From positions 78,815,421 to 78,879,420 of the forward strand of contig CM039462.1 in NCBI GenBank assembly GCA_022414725.1: 64,000 nucleotides of DNA. Reading direction: 5' to 3'. The DNA comes from Microglena sp. YARC (taxonomy: Eukaryota; Chlorophyta; Chlorophyceae; Chlamydomonadales; Chlamydomonadaceae). Positions 23,183 to 34,079 of the stretch are shown piece after piece. Each line of letters begins with the position of its first letter. Positions within the stretch are counted from its first letter, which is position 1. The notes under the pieces are model-generated. The model searched no databases. It worked only from the letters and a program-made list of their open reading frames with translations, and was not told where the DNA came from. Both the position numbers and the translations under genes were made by a program.

Positions 23183-24641
23183 ATGAATATCATTCTCCTG
23201 ATCAGCACTCTTTCGGTGTCCCTATTGCATGTTGCGAAGGGGATCCTTCCCTAGTGGAAGTTGTTCAATGCGTTCGTGTGCTTCCTCGCCTTACGCATTT
23301 CGTTGGATCAACGAGTCGTCGAACTCGGATGGAAGCGGTACTATGTGCTTCGAGGTTTCTAAGGCACTCGCTTGTGAGGAAACGTCTCCAGATTGGTGTT
23401 GCACATCGCTGAAGAACATGGCTAACAAGATCGTGATGACGTCCCCTATCGAGTGCATTCGCACGGTCACCGAGGTTACTTGGAACAACGAGCGTCGTGG
23501 AGGAGGCATCTATTTTGATTTGTTTGATAATGATACAAGAGGGGAATTCAGGATTACCAACATGAGATCAAACTTTTGGAACCATGTTCGGATCGATCTT
23601 TTTGCGTCACTGCTCTTCCTCCTTGCAATAAAATGGATAGCTTCTGTACCGATCCTACAAATGATAACGACCCTACATGCAAGTCGGCCTTCTATGATGT
23701 GTACACACACAAATGTTGCCCAACTTGCGACGTCCAAACCACTTGTCCAATCTCTTGTGGAACATTGGTCCCATGCATGAACAACCAACCATCACCGGAC
23801 ACCACCAATGACGTGCCTCCACCTCTACCCCTGGACAATGATGACATGCATCTACCCATGGACAATGACGTGCCTCCACCTCTACCCCTGGACAATGACG
23901 TGCCTCCACCTCCACCCCTGGACAATGACGTGCCTCCACCTCCACCCATGACATTTACGTGCCTCCACCCTGGACAATCTGACGTGCCTCTACCCATGGA
24001 CAATGACGTGCCTCCACCCATGGACATTTACGTGCCTCCACCCATGGGACAATGACGTGCCTCTACCCATGGACAATGACGTGCCTCCACCCATGGAAAT
24101 TTACGTGCCTCTACCCATGGACAATGACGTGCCTCCACCCATGGACATTTTCGTGCCTCCACCCATGGACAATGACGTGCCTCTACCCATGGACAATGAC
24201 GTGCCTCCACCCATGGACATTTACGTGCCTCCACCTCCACCCCTGGACAATGACGTGCCTCCACCTCCACCCATGGACATTTACGTGCCTCCACCCATGG
24301 ACAATGACGTGCCTCTACCCATGGACAATGACGTGCCTCCACCCATGGACATTTACTTGCCTCCACCCATGGACAATGACGTGCCTCTACCCATGGACAA
24401 TGACGTTGCCTCCACCATGGACATTTACGTGCCTCCACCCATGGACAATGACGTGCCTCTACCATGGACAATGACGTGCCTCTACCCAGGGACAATGTCG
24501 TGCCTCCACCTCCACCCCTGGACAATGACATGCCTCTACCAACTCCAGGAAACCCAGGAAGTTGCAGAGTTATTGTTACTTCATCGTGTGTGTACATGTG
24601 ATGCCCCCACTATCGATCAGTTGCCAAGTTGCTGCATCTGA
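23183..24641 (+). pseudogene. Pherophorin-like secreted Cys-rich protein with Pro-rich rod
   Basis: ATG 23183 opens a signal-peptide-like MNIILLISTLSVSLLHVAKG. After a frame change near 23250 the protein shows a pherophorin-type domain: SGTMCFEVSKALACEETSPD, WCC, IVMTSPIEC, FRITNMRSNF. After another shift near 23575 come TALPPCNKMDSFCTDPTND, CKSAFYDVYTHKCCPTC and C-P-x-x-C pairs. The Cys spacing and the final KCCPTC fit this extracellular-matrix family of volvocine and other green algae. A rod of (DVPPPMDND)-like repeats follows (23815-24540), similar to hydroxyproline-rich glycoprotein rods, with one more shift near 24050. This is the best clue to the host. At least three frame breaks. Confidence 0.65.
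23815..24540 (+). repeat. Pro-rich coding repeat array
   Basis: About 26 copies of a 24-27-bp unit, GACAATGACGTGCCTCCACC and variants, coding D-N-D-V-P-P-P-M/L. Variant units with ATTTACGTGCC (D-I-Y-V-P-P-P) alternate. Reverse-strand reading frames here are repeat artefacts. Confidence 0.9.
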
Positions 24642-24729
24642 TCCAGCTACAGCTAAGCTCACCATTTCGGGCTGTGTCTGTGAGTGTCTTCTTGATTAAA
24701 TGATTAAAAATAGTAAACAAACTGACTGT

Positions 24730-25576
24730 TTACGTGAATCTCGATGTAATTGTGCTACTTTCTGCAATGATCTCCAGAACATGGTCTTGATTCTGAAAGT
24801 CGACAAGCGATCCGTCGTCGTTTTTGAGTGTGATGCCGATATGTCAGATCGCTGACAGAGGCGGGTCCCAAGTCTTTGGTGTCCCCATGATGGTCCGTAT
24901 CCCGCTAGATAGACTTCCGCAATGCTCGGACGTGGAAGTGTTCGTGGGATACTCGATCACTGCGAATGCGGTGTTCACGTTAGCGTTGGGGCTAACAAGT
25001 ACTTCAGCGCTCGGCTGCCACATCTCTACGACGATGAAAACGTCTGAACGCTAGTAGGTCGATACGGAACGGGGCCTCGAGTAGCCAGACGTTAGCGTCC
25101 GTGTCGAAGGTCGCTGACAAAATCGAATCAGACTCGAATCCTATGAGCCGCGCCGGACATGAGGATTCGTTGCCGAACCAAATACCGAACGCAGCATCCG
25201 GATTTGAGAACACGATCCGGCTGTCTACGCCCCTAAAAGACGCAGTGATAGAATGGGATCCTAACTGTGAATTCAAAGCAATAGCGAGAGCTGCACCAGA
25301 CATGTAATCGCCGCTTTGAAGCGCAAGTGTTTTGGGAGGGTGGGTGCCCACCACGATACCAAAGTCGCTATTTCGATGGCCTGGTAACGTGAAGGCTGCG
25401 TTGGGAAGAATAGCTCCTGCAAGATGCACCGACCGGATGTCCCTGATTTCCGTGTCGAGAATTACGGAGTAGTGGTTCGGACTGGGGTAGGTCGAATGGT
25501 CACGCGACCGACTATCGATCAAGATCTTGCGTTCGACACGGTCCGGAGACGACGACACATAGCTGCTCCGATCCAT
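24730..25576 (-). pseudogene. DUF5901-like giant-virus structural protein
   Basis: Starts at 25576 (MDRSSYVSSSPDRVERK). The N-terminal part has the signature of a family frequent in giant viruses: ILIDSRSRDHSTYPSPNHYS followed by IRDIRSVHLAGAILPNAAF, then a beta-rich body with LQSGDYMSGAALAIALN and AAFGIWFGNESS. After a frame change near 25020-25060 the C-terminal part continues in the expected style: SEHCGSLSSGIRTIMGTP (about 24890), a stop at about 24845, then DIGITLKNDDGSLVDFQNQ and termination at 24730. Likely a virion structural protein. One frameshift and one in-frame stop make it a pseudogene. It extends the viral signal to 25.6 kb, beyond the pherophorin-like gene. Confidence 0.65.
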
Positions 25577-25804
25577 TGTTTATTGCATTGTATTTGCCAC
25601 AAAAGAATAATCGTAAAGAAACGCAACACAGATGCCTGCGTCATCGAAACCACTCACTCCGTTGAATTTAAGCTACCCGTATATCCTCGAACCTATGAAT
25701 TTCTTATTACACATCCGGGGGTCCGGGGGACATGTAGTAAGAAAGACAATGAATTCTCCATAGGGGGGTATCATGGGGGTCAACTCTCCCGGGGATGCTG
25801 TCCT
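25577..25804. other. Intergenic, nothing recognised
   Basis: Short AT-rich stretch between the viral gene start and the Fanzor relic. No repeat end or coding signal was identified. Confidence 0.4.
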
Positions 25805-26290
25805 TTACGTACAGGGATTTTCTGTTCGAACTGCCTTCAGGAAGATGCCAGCTGCCCCCACAATGTCTCTGTCGCAGGTGAATTGACAGTTCTTGCAGGT
25901 GTATGTCTCTCCACACTTGTTTAAGAAACCGCACATAGGGCATGTCTGACTTGTGTAATGCTCAAGCACATGCAAGAACACTGTCCCGTACTCTTCACAC
26001 TTCTCCTTCAGCCGATTGAACAGCACAGAGTGGCTCAAAGTCAGCATCTGACGGGCAACCTTGGTTGTCAGCTCCCGTTCAGCACTGATTGTCATCTTCG
26101 CCGTCTCCAATTGAGGTACCAACAACACATCGTAGCGAGCGGCCAAGAAATTTGTTGTCTGGTCCCTAAACTCTTTCTTGAGGTAAAAAATTCTCTTCCG
26201 AATGCGAATCATCTGCATTTTTATCTTCATCCTCTCTTTTGATCGTAAGGTTTTCTCAGTATCCAACCTTGAGTGCAGCTTCGTCGGTAT
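25805..26290 (-). pseudogene. Fanzor2/TnpB-like nuclease, C-terminal half (internal deletion)
   Basis: The reverse-strand frame (no ATG; enters from about 26290) encodes the C-terminal half of a TnpB-family RNA-guided nuclease. It holds a basic helical part (RMKIKMQMIRIRKRIFYLKK), ARYDVLLVPQLETAKM, VLEHYTSQTCPMCG with the glutamate immediately before the zinc ribbon as in Fanzor proteins, CKNC, and the RuvC-III aspartate in CDRDIVGAAGIFL. Upstream the sequence AAATACCGACG joins directly to this half, whereas the same motif at 34564 is followed by the N-terminal domain. About 170 codons including RuvC-I are therefore deleted here. Inactive as it stands. Confidence 0.8.
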
Positions 26291-26294
26291 TTAG

Positions 26295-26440
26295 GCAGAC
26301 CTTTGAAATCGTTTGAATCAACTGGTTTGAATCAATGAACCCCTATCAAGCGGTTTTCCCCTTGAATCAGGGTACCTTGAAAACAGTTTGAATCAGTGAT
26401 TCAATTCAAGCAGCTTATTCATTGAATCAGACGGAAGTCA
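26295..26440. repeat. TTTGAATCA-rich stretch upstream of Fanzor half
   Basis: Many copies of TTGAATCA/TGATTCAA in both orientations. A comparable stretch lies upstream of the other Fanzor half at 34264-34560. It may be the 5' region of the original element. Confidence 0.6.
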
Positions 26441-26685
26441 ATCAAGACAATATCAAACGGAATTCATGGTGGTCGAAGATATTGCACTTCGAAATGTAGC
26501 TAAGCTCCCATATGTAGGCTGCCGAGAGGTAGGAAGCTTTGAATCCGAGGCGGGCGAGCGCCTAGCGATAACCGGCACAAATCCGTACCTTGTAGTACAT
26601 TAGTTGTGCTTTCATTGGCTAGACAAAAATCTAGGGTGGGGTGTAGGTGCTAGCAAGATGATGGCTGTAATCTCAAGTGTCACAA

Positions 26686-26804
26686 CTGGCTATGTAACCA
26701 AGTTGAAATCTGGCTATGTAACCAAGTTGAAGTCTGGCTACGTAACCAAGTTGAAGTCTGGCTATGTAACCAAGTTGAAGTCTGGCTATGTAACCAAGTT
26801 GAAG
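26686..26804 (+). repeat. 24-bp tandem repeat, five copies
   Basis: Unit TCTGGCTATGTAACCAAGTT plus GAAG, almost identical copies. The surrounding 26450-27000 shows no gene. Confidence 0.9.
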
Positions 26805-26999
26805 TTGAATGTAGGAGTTTGGAAACAGCCCAAGTAGGGTGTGTGTGCGTGTTTAAGTACTCGCACTTTGGACAATGGTAGGAAAGAAACTTTTACAAGA
26901 AAGGAAACAAATATAATGCCAGAAAACAAATTGGTATCATATATTTAATTTTTCCTGCTGAGGACGGCTTAGCTGGCTCGAAGCTACACAACAACCTAA

Positions 27000-27390
27000 T
27001 ATACAGAGAGACAGCCTAATGGAGCTGGCTGGAAGCTATACAACCTGGCACACAAAGTGAAAGTCTTATGGAGCTGGCTGGAAGCTGTACAACCTAATGG
27101 AGCTGGGTGAAGCTTTACAACCTGCCACACAAGTGAAAGTCTAATGGAGCTGGCTGGAAGCTCTACAACCTAATGGAGCTGGCTAGAAGCTGTACAACCT
27201 AATGCAGCTGGCTGGAAGCTGTACAACCTAATGGATCTGGCTAGAAGCTGTACAACCTGTCATACAAAGTGAAAGTCTATTGAAGCTGGCTGGAAGTTCT
27301 ACAACCTAAGGAGCTAGCTGGAAGCTGTACAACCCATGGCTGGAAGCTGTACAACCTAATGGAGCTGGCTGGAAGTTAGGTCTAATTCAG
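27000..27390. repeat. Irregular 29-30-bp repeat
   Basis: About a dozen variants of CTAATGGAGCTGGCTGGAAG followed by CTGTACAAC, with spacers containing ACAAAGTGAAAGTCTA. No coding potential. Confidence 0.8.
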
Positions 27391-27584
27391 GAGTAGGGAA
27401 AGTATTCATCGTTGTGGGTATCGCACAATTGATGAATACAATACAGTGCTCTCGTGGGTATCGCACAAGAAGGCTGTATATTGTCAACTACCAGGCCCGG
27501 CTATTGTCCAAGGTGGTGGAAGGGATAATAGGCCTATCTACTGCTGTGCTTGAAATTTCAAATTAAATTTTTGGGTTTTTTGTA

Positions 27585-27646
27585 TGAGGGTTTAAAGGTA
27601 CTGCCTGTCCTGGTCAACAAGGACAGGCAGTACCTTTAAACCCTCA
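27585..27646. repeat. Perfect 27-bp inverted repeat (hairpin)
   Basis: 27585-27611 and 27620-27646 are perfect reverse complements around an 8-bp loop. Pairing continues outward with a small bulge (GGGTTTT / CAAAACCC). It could be a short foldback element or a replication-generated palindrome. There is no adjacent gene end that would make it a terminator. Confidence 0.9.
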
Positions 27647-27889
27647 TAAACAAAACCCAAACTAAAGTCACCCTATGATTACTGCTCCATGCTACTATAT
27701 ATTCAGGGCACTAACATGCCTTAATATCCCATTGGCTAAGCTTGGCACCACATGATGGCAGCTTCCAGGCAGCTCCACTACTGCATATTCGTCCTTTACT
27801 TGCTCCCAACAGCCAGCATTCATGAATGACCTGCAAGGGAAAAACATTAGAATGAGTAAGATAATGCTGCTTAGAATGTGCTGCACTTA

Positions 27890-28560
27890 TCATGTTGGTG
27901 ACTTAAGTGTGTGCAGAGGGTGGTGGATGCATACATGGCTAAACGCATTGACCACCCATTTTGTAGGCAAGCAGCCTCAAGGGCGCTTATGCGGCTACAT
28001 AATGGGGCAGGTGCAGCTAAGCCATATTTTTTATTACTGACATGCATTAATTAAGTTGTTACATGAGGGTGGTTCAGGCATACCATACAAGGCAAATCGC
28101 ATCTCCCGCCCATTCTGTAGCAAGCAGCCTCAAGGGCGCTTATCGGGCTACAGTATGGGTAGGTTCAGCTAAGCCATATTATGATATTATTGATAAGTAA
28201 GATGCATTAATTAAGTTGTTACATGAGGGTGGTTCAGGCATACCATACAAGGCAAATCGCATCTCCCGCCCATTCTGTAGCAAGCAGCCTCAAGGGCGCT
28301 TATCGGGCTACAGTATGGGTAGGTTCAGCTAAGCCATATTATGATATTATTGATAAGTAACATGCATTAATTAAGTTGTTACATGAGGGTGGTTAAGGCA
28401 TACCATACAAGGCAAATCGCATCTCCCGCCCATTCTGTAGCAAGCAGCCTCAAGGGCGCTTATCGAGCTACAGTATGGGTAGGTTCAGCTAAGCCATATT
28501 CTGATATTATTGATAAGTAACATGCATTCATTAAATTGTTACATGAGGGTGGTTCAGGCA
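27890..28560. repeat. 160-bp tandem repeat, four copies plus a divergent one
   Basis: The landmark ATGCATTAATTAAGTTGTTA recurs at 28042, 28202 and 28362, with a diverged copy at 28522: exactly 160 bp apart. Units contain CAAGCAGCCTCAAGGGCGCT. A more diverged copy precedes at about 27890-28040. Confidence 0.9.
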
Positions 28561-28687
28561 TGAAAGCATAACTCACCACAACTTCTTGCCAAGTCCTAGT
28601 TTCGCTCCCCTCGAATCCTCCGAGCGAGCTGCAAGTGGAAACAGACATCAAAGTTAGTGAATGAGTGAGTGTTTCAAGTAGCTCAGT

Positions 28688-28835
28688 CCCCCCCCCCCCC
28701 CCCCCCCCCCCCATCCCCCTCCCAACCCCCTTGTTCTATAGTGTTGTGTAGTGTTGTGTAGTGTTGTGTAGTGTTGTGTAGTGTTGTATAGTGTTGTGTA
28801 CTGTTGTGTAGTGTAGTGTAGTGTACTGTTGTGTT
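28688..28835. repeat. Poly-C tract and GTGTTGTGTA decamer array
   Basis: A 25-base C run (28688-28712) is followed by about ten copies of GTGTTGTGTA. Both are prone to length error. Confidence 0.85.
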
Positions 28836-29001
28836 TTGTCGTGTACGGGTCTCAGCAGCTGCAGCATATTTTTACCAAAGGCCAACTGCCCACCTAGGGA
28901 TCTGCCCAGAAGCTGCAGCATATTTTGTGTGGATCCAACTCTTACCCCCCACCCCGCCCACCCACCCCCCACCCCACCCCCAACCCCTGTAGATAGCGCA
29001 C

Positions 29002-29176
29002 CTGCATATCCTTGGGCATAATGGTTACCCGCTTGGCATGTATAGCCGCCAGATTAGTGTTCTCGAAGAGGCCCACCAAGTAGGCCTCTGTCGCTTCCTG
29101 AAGGGCCAAATTTGCCCCTGCTTGGATTCTGTAATTTCCGAAATCTTGTACAATTTGTCGAACTAGCCTCGTGTAA
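29002..29176 (-). pseudogene. Histone H3-like exon, divergent
   Basis: The reverse strand encodes [20 protein letters not shown], then [20 protein letters not shown] and [15 protein letters not shown], the alpha-1 to alpha-3 core of H3. Relative to canonical H3 the alpha1/loop1 region is changed and one residue shorter ([10 protein letters not shown] versus [11 protein letters not shown]). The exon ends at MPKDMQ with a consensus-like donor (CAG|GTGCGC at 29001) and begins after TCGTAG, a possible acceptor. No exon for the expected [10 protein letters not shown] end was found below 29000, where repeats begin. It is either a fragment of an H3 variant gene (a centromeric type cannot be excluded) or a dead copy. 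Confidence 0.7.
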
Positions 29177-29194
29177 CTACGAGGAGCAGCTTGC

Positions 29195-29287
29195 ACTAAC
29201 GAGGCAACGATCACAAGGCCAAGATGCAGTTGGCGACCAGGGCTGCTCACCGATGCATGTATGCCTTGTGATCGTTGCCTCGTTAGT
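29195..29287. repeat. 24-bp perfect inverted repeat next to the H3-like exon
   Basis: 29195-29218 (ACTAACGAGGCAACGATCAC...) is the exact reverse complement of 29264-29287, with a 45-bp loop. It lies just upstream (reverse strand) of the H3-like exon. Confidence 0.9.
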
Positions 29288-29289
29288 AG

Positions 29290-29819
29290 TTGTCTCCAGT
29301 CGAAGTGAAGAAAAAAAGAGGAAGAGGAGGATCGTAGCGTAGCGTTCAGAATGCGAGTTTACAATCTGGTGGCTCGAATTGCACTTGGCCGGTTCAGTTT
29401 GTGGGTTCAGGGGTTTGGCGTGCGTGGGCTCCGTTGCCAGGGATCTTCTACTGGGCGCGGGGACAGCTGAGAGCCGGACAGGAGTACGGTACACGGTTGC
29501 TTGGAACAACAGTCCAGCTAGCACTACAACAGTTCGCGTCCCGGATTTATTGGAACAGGGAAGAGAGGAACCAACGGTGAAGGGCCAGCAAGGGTAGGAA
29601 AGGGAATATACGGTTAGCACAAGGGTCTATATTGCTTATTAACCGTAGGTATTTCGGCCCAATTTCAGCAGTGAATACAACTGCATTATTTAATGAATAA
29701 CTATTCAAATCTTTGCATACCGTACTTCCTTTAAGTTACATAGACTTAGATATGAATAAGGGATGCTTTGGAATATATGTCAAAGAGGTCATCAATGTGA
29801 TAAAACATGTTTATAACAT
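29290..29819. other. No gene recognised
   Basis: Contains a long reverse-strand open stretch of Ser/Thr/Pro-rich composition without recognisable motifs (to 29620), then AT-rich sequence up to the satellite. I do not support a gene here. Confidence 0.4.
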
Positions 29820-32145
29820 ACCCCCATAGAGTATCCTACAGTAGGAAAATGGTCCCTAAACTTGTCAGGTACCCATATGGGATCAGTCCGATTCAGGAAA
29901 ACCAAAGATCAGAAGCAGATTCGAAGGAACGAGGAAGTTCTGAGTTCAAATCAGTAGTTACTGATCTGCGCTGTTTAAACCGTAACCAGTTGAGATCCTG
30001 AACCCCATAGACTATCTTACAGTAGGAAAATGGTCCCTGAACTTGTCAGGTACCTATATGTGATCAGTCCGATTCAGGAAAACCAAAGATCAGAAGCAGA
30101 TTCGAAGGAACGAGGAAGTTCTGAGTTCAAATCAGTAGTTACTGATCTGCGCTGTTTAAACCGTAACCAGTTGAGATCCTGAACCCCATAGACTATCCTA
30201 CAGTAGGAAAATGGTCCCTGAACTTGTCAGGTACCTATATGTGATCAGTCCGATTCAGGAAAACCAAAGATCAGAAGCAGATTCGAAGGAACGAGGAAGT
30301 TCTGAGTTCAAATCAGTAGTTACTGATCTGCGCTGTTTAAACCGTAACCAGTTGAGATCCTGAACCCCATAAACTATCCTACAGTAGGAAAATGGTCCCT
30401 GAACTTGTCAGGTACCTATATGTGATCAGTCCGATTCAGGAAAACCAAAGATCAGAAGCAGATTCGAAGGAACGAGGAAGTTCTGAGTTCAAATCTGTAG
30501 TTACTGATCTGCGCTGTTTAAACCGTAACCAGTTGAGATCCTGAACCCCATAAACTATCCTACAGTAGGAAAATGGTCCCTGAACTTGTCAGGTACCTAT
30601 ATGTGATCAGTCCGATTCAGGAAAACCAAAGATCAGAAGCAGATTCGAAGGAACGAGGAAGTTCTGAGTTCAAATCTGTAGTTACTGATCTGCGCTGTTT
30701 AAACCGTAACCAGTTGAGATCCTGAACCCCATAGACTATCCTACAGTAGGAAAATGGTCCCTGAACTTGTCAGGTACCTATATGTGATCAGTCCGATTCA
30801 GGAAAACAAAGATCAGAAGCAGATTCGAAGGAACGAGGAAGTTCTGAGTTTAAATCAGTAGTTACCGATCTGCGCTGTTTAAACCGTAACCAGTTGAGAT
30901 CCTGAACCCCATAAACTATCCTACAGTAGGAAAATGGTCCCTGAACTTGTCAGGTGCCTATATGTGATCAGTCCGATTCAGTAAAACCAAAGATCAGAAG
31001 CAGATTCGAAGGAACGAGGAAGTTCTGAGTTTAAATCAGTAGTTACCGATCTGCGCTGTTTAAACCGTAACCAGTTGAGATCCTGAACCCCATAAACTAT
31101 CCTACAGTAGGAAAATGGTCCCTGAACTTGTCAGGTACCTATATGTGATCAGTCCGATTCAGGAAAACCAAAGATCAGAAGCAGATTCGAAGGAACGAGG
31201 AAGTTCTGAGTTTAAATCAGTAGTTACTGATCTGCGCTGTTTAAACCGTAACCAGTTGAGATCCTGACCCCCATAGACTATCCTACAGTAGGAAAATGGT
31301 CCCTGAACTTGTCATGTGCCTATATGTGATCAGTCCGATTCAGGAAAACCAAAGATCAGAAGCAGATTCGAAGGAACGAGGAAGTTCTGAGTTCAAATCA
31401 GTAGTTACCGATCTGCGCTCTTTAAACCGTAACCAGTTGAGATCCTGAACCCCATAGACTATCCTACAGTAGGAAAATGGTCCCTGAACTTGTCAGGTGC
31501 CTATATGTGATCAGTCCGATTCAGTAAAACCAAAGATCAGAAGCAGATTCGAAGGAACGAGGAAGTTCTGAGTTTAAATCAGTAGTTACCGATCTGCGCT
31601 GTTTAAACCGTAACCAGTTGAGATCCTGAACCCCATAAACTATCCTACAGTAGGAAAATGGTCCCTGAACTTGTCAGGTACCTATATGTGATCAGTCCGA
31701 TTCAGGAAAACCAAAGATCAGAAGCAGATTCGAAGGAACGAGGAAGTTCTGAGTTTAAATCAGTAGTTACCGATCTGCGCTGTTTAAACCGTAACCAGTT
31801 GAGATCCTGACCCCCATAGACTATCCTACAGTAGGAAAATGGTCCCTGAACTTGTCATGTGCCTATATGTGATCAGTCCGATTCAGGAAAACCAAAGATC
31901 AGAAGCAGATTCGAAGGAACGAGGAAGTTCTGAGTTCAAATCAGTAGTTACCGATCTGCGCTCTTTAAACCGTAACCAGTTGAGATCCTGAACCCCATAA
32001 ACTATCCTACAGTAGGAAAATGGTCCCTGAACTTGTCAGGTGCCTATATGTGATCAGTCCGATTCAGGAAAACCAAAGATCAGAAGCAGATTCGAAGGAA
32101 CGAGGAAGTTCTGAGTTTAAATCAGTAGTTACCGATCTGCGCTGT
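29820..32145 (+). repeat. 181-bp satellite array, 13 units
   Basis: Units start at 29820, 30001, 30182, 30363, 30544, 30725, 30905, 31086, 31267, 31448, 31629, 31810 and 31991 (landmark ACCCCATA). Identity is very high. Alternation of variants (GTACCTATA/GTGCCTATA, GACCCCC/GAACCCC) suggests a two- or three-unit higher-order pattern in 30905-31990. Confidence 0.95.
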
Positions 32146-32830
32146 TCGAAAGGCGCGGATCTGTAACCAGTTCTCTAAGCTCAGAACTTTCCCGTCCCTT
32201 CGAATCTGGTTATGACATTTTGTTTACCTGAATCTAATTTATCAGATATAGGTACCTAAGAAGTTTAGAAACCATTATCGTAGTGTAGGATAGCCTACTG
32301 GCGTGCAGGGTCCCAACTGGTAGCTGTTCGAAAGGCGCGGATCTGTAACTAGTTCTCTAAGCTCAGAACTTCCCCGTCCCTTCGATTCTGGTTATGATAT
32401 TTTGTTTTCCTGAATCGATATAATCATATATAGGTACCTAAGAAGTTTAGAAACCATTATCTAGGTGTAGGATAGCCTACTGGCGTGCAGGGTCCCAACT
32501 GGTCGCCGTTCGAAAGGCACGGATCTGTAACCAGTTCTCTAAGCTCAGAACTTCCTCGTCCCTTCGAATCTGGTTATGATCTTTTGTTTTCCTGAATCTA
32601 AATAATCATATATAGGTACATGAGAAGTTTAGAAACCATTATCATAGTGGAGGATAGCCTACTGGTGTGCAGGGTCCCAACTGGTCGCTGTTCGAAAGGC
32701 GCGGATGTGTAACCAGTTCTCTAAGCTCAGAACTTCCTCGTCCCTTTGAATCTGGTTATGATCTTTTGTTTTCCAGAATCGGAATAATCATATTTGGGTA
32801 CATGAGAAGTTTCGGGATCATTATCCCCAT
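32146..32830 (-). repeat. Same satellite family in reverse orientation, four diverged units
   Basis: Units start at about 32142, 32323, 32505 and 32687 (landmark GTTCGAAAGGCGCGGAT). The segment CTCAGAACTTCCTCGTCCCT ... TATAGGTACCT is the reverse complement of the forward array, so orientation flips at about 32145. Divergence is much higher than in the forward array. Confidence 0.85.
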
Positions 32831-33109
32831 TGTTCATCAGGTTTGATTAGCATGACCCCCATCAGGGTTGTCTAGGTCCTGCGACGCAGATCCCGCATGC
32901 ACCGCAGGCGCAGGCCCCGAGAATCCGATTCAAATATGGCGACCTGCTTCTCCGCCCATGCGCGTGCGGTTACGGAGGTACTGCATGCTGTACAGTTCAA
33001 ACTGGTCAGCGCAATGGGTTAGCGCTTCAACTTAGCGGCTGTGCAAGCTTTCACTGTTCATTGCGCGTCAATTGGTTCTCGACTCAGCGATATTCCTGCA
33101 GAATAGCGC

Positions 33110-33780
33110 ACCATGCTGCCTGCTTTCCTTGAATTAACTTGGACTGATCTATTCATAGCTTCAGCCATTCCCGAATTGCTTCCTAGATCCATCAATACCT
33201 ACATGCGCGAGCACTTTGCTTCCGCGGCACTTTGCTTTGGGAATGGTTGTGCTTCAACTCAAGACTGTAGCGACCTTCTTCTCCGCCCACGCCGGCGCGT
33301 GCGGTTAAGGTACTGCATTTTTCGTTTCGTCAAGTGGTGCCTTACTTGACCAGAGTTGTGTCGCAGGCATTAAGGCAGCTGCAGCAAAATGACCTATCAT
33401 GGAGCCGCAAGAGTTCCATTGCTCGAGGTGTGAAACAGGTGCGCAGTCAGATAGCGACATGCTGCCTGCTTTCCTTGAATTAACTTGGACTGAGCTTGCT
33501 TTCATAGCTTCAGCCATTCCCGAATTACTTCTGAGATCCGTCAATACCTACACGCGCGAGCACTTTGCTTCCGCGGTACTTTGCTTTGGGAATTGTTGTG
33601 CTTCAACCCAAGACTGTAGCGACCTGCTTCTCCGCCCACGCGCGTGCGGTTAAGGTACTGCGTTTTGCGTCTCGTCAAGTGGTGCCTTACTTGACCAGAA
33701 TTTGTCTCAACTTTGACTGACTCGCTTTTTCGAGTTGTTCCGCAGGCATTAAGGCAGCTGCAGCAAGTCGACCTATCGTC
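33110..33780 (+). repeat. About 345-bp duplicated unit
   Basis: 33112-33330 and 33460-33670 share CATGCTGCCTGCTTTCCTTG through CGCGTGCGGTTAAGGTACTG with about 95% identity. A third partial copy of the end (CTGCTTCTCCGCCCA...) is at 32943. Each unit is followed by a version of ATGGAGCCGCAAGAGTTCCA (33397, 33789). Confidence 0.8.
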
Positions 33781-33788
33781 CAGCTCAT

Positions 33789-34068
33789 CATGGAGCCGCA
33801 AGAGTTCCAATGCTCGAGGTGCAAAACAGGTGCGCATTCAGATAGCGAATTTGGTTTGAACCATGGCTGCTATTTGAAAGTCGGAAGAATGCGCATTGCT
33901 GCCAATGTATCTCAACTAACGCTCACCAACGAACATTTGTCTGCAGGTCTCACTCTTGCGACTGGTCTCGCGTCAGAACGCCTGGATGCTGATGACCTTG
34001 AGGCTGAAGACGATGTCGTTGATGAACAAGAAGCACAGCATGCTGGAGTTTCGTCAATTCGTACCTGA
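33789..34068 (+). CDS. Short frame with Cys-x2-Cys, unknown
   Basis: ATG 33790 opens a 92-codon frame, MEPQEFQCSRCKTGAHSDSE, ending in an acidic helix-like region (ASERLDADDLEAEDDVVDEQ). The same start is duplicated upstream at 33398, where the frame soon diverges. It may be the first exon of a gene duplicated in tandem. One C-x2-C pair alone does not identify a family. Confidence 0.3.
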
Positions 34069-34079
34069 GGAACTACTTC

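Noticed and set aside
23673..24597. Reverse-strand Cys/Trp/Gly-rich frames opposite the Pro-rich array
   Set aside because: They are antisense shadows of the DVPPP repeat.
29177..29620. Reverse-strand 147-codon frame
   Set aside because: Low-information Ser/Thr/Pro-rich composition, no motif, overlaps the hairpin and the H3-like exon's flank.
29820..32145. 181-bp repeat as a CRISPR or rDNA spacer
   Set aside because: Units are contiguous without unique spacers and lie near no rRNA; it is a satellite.
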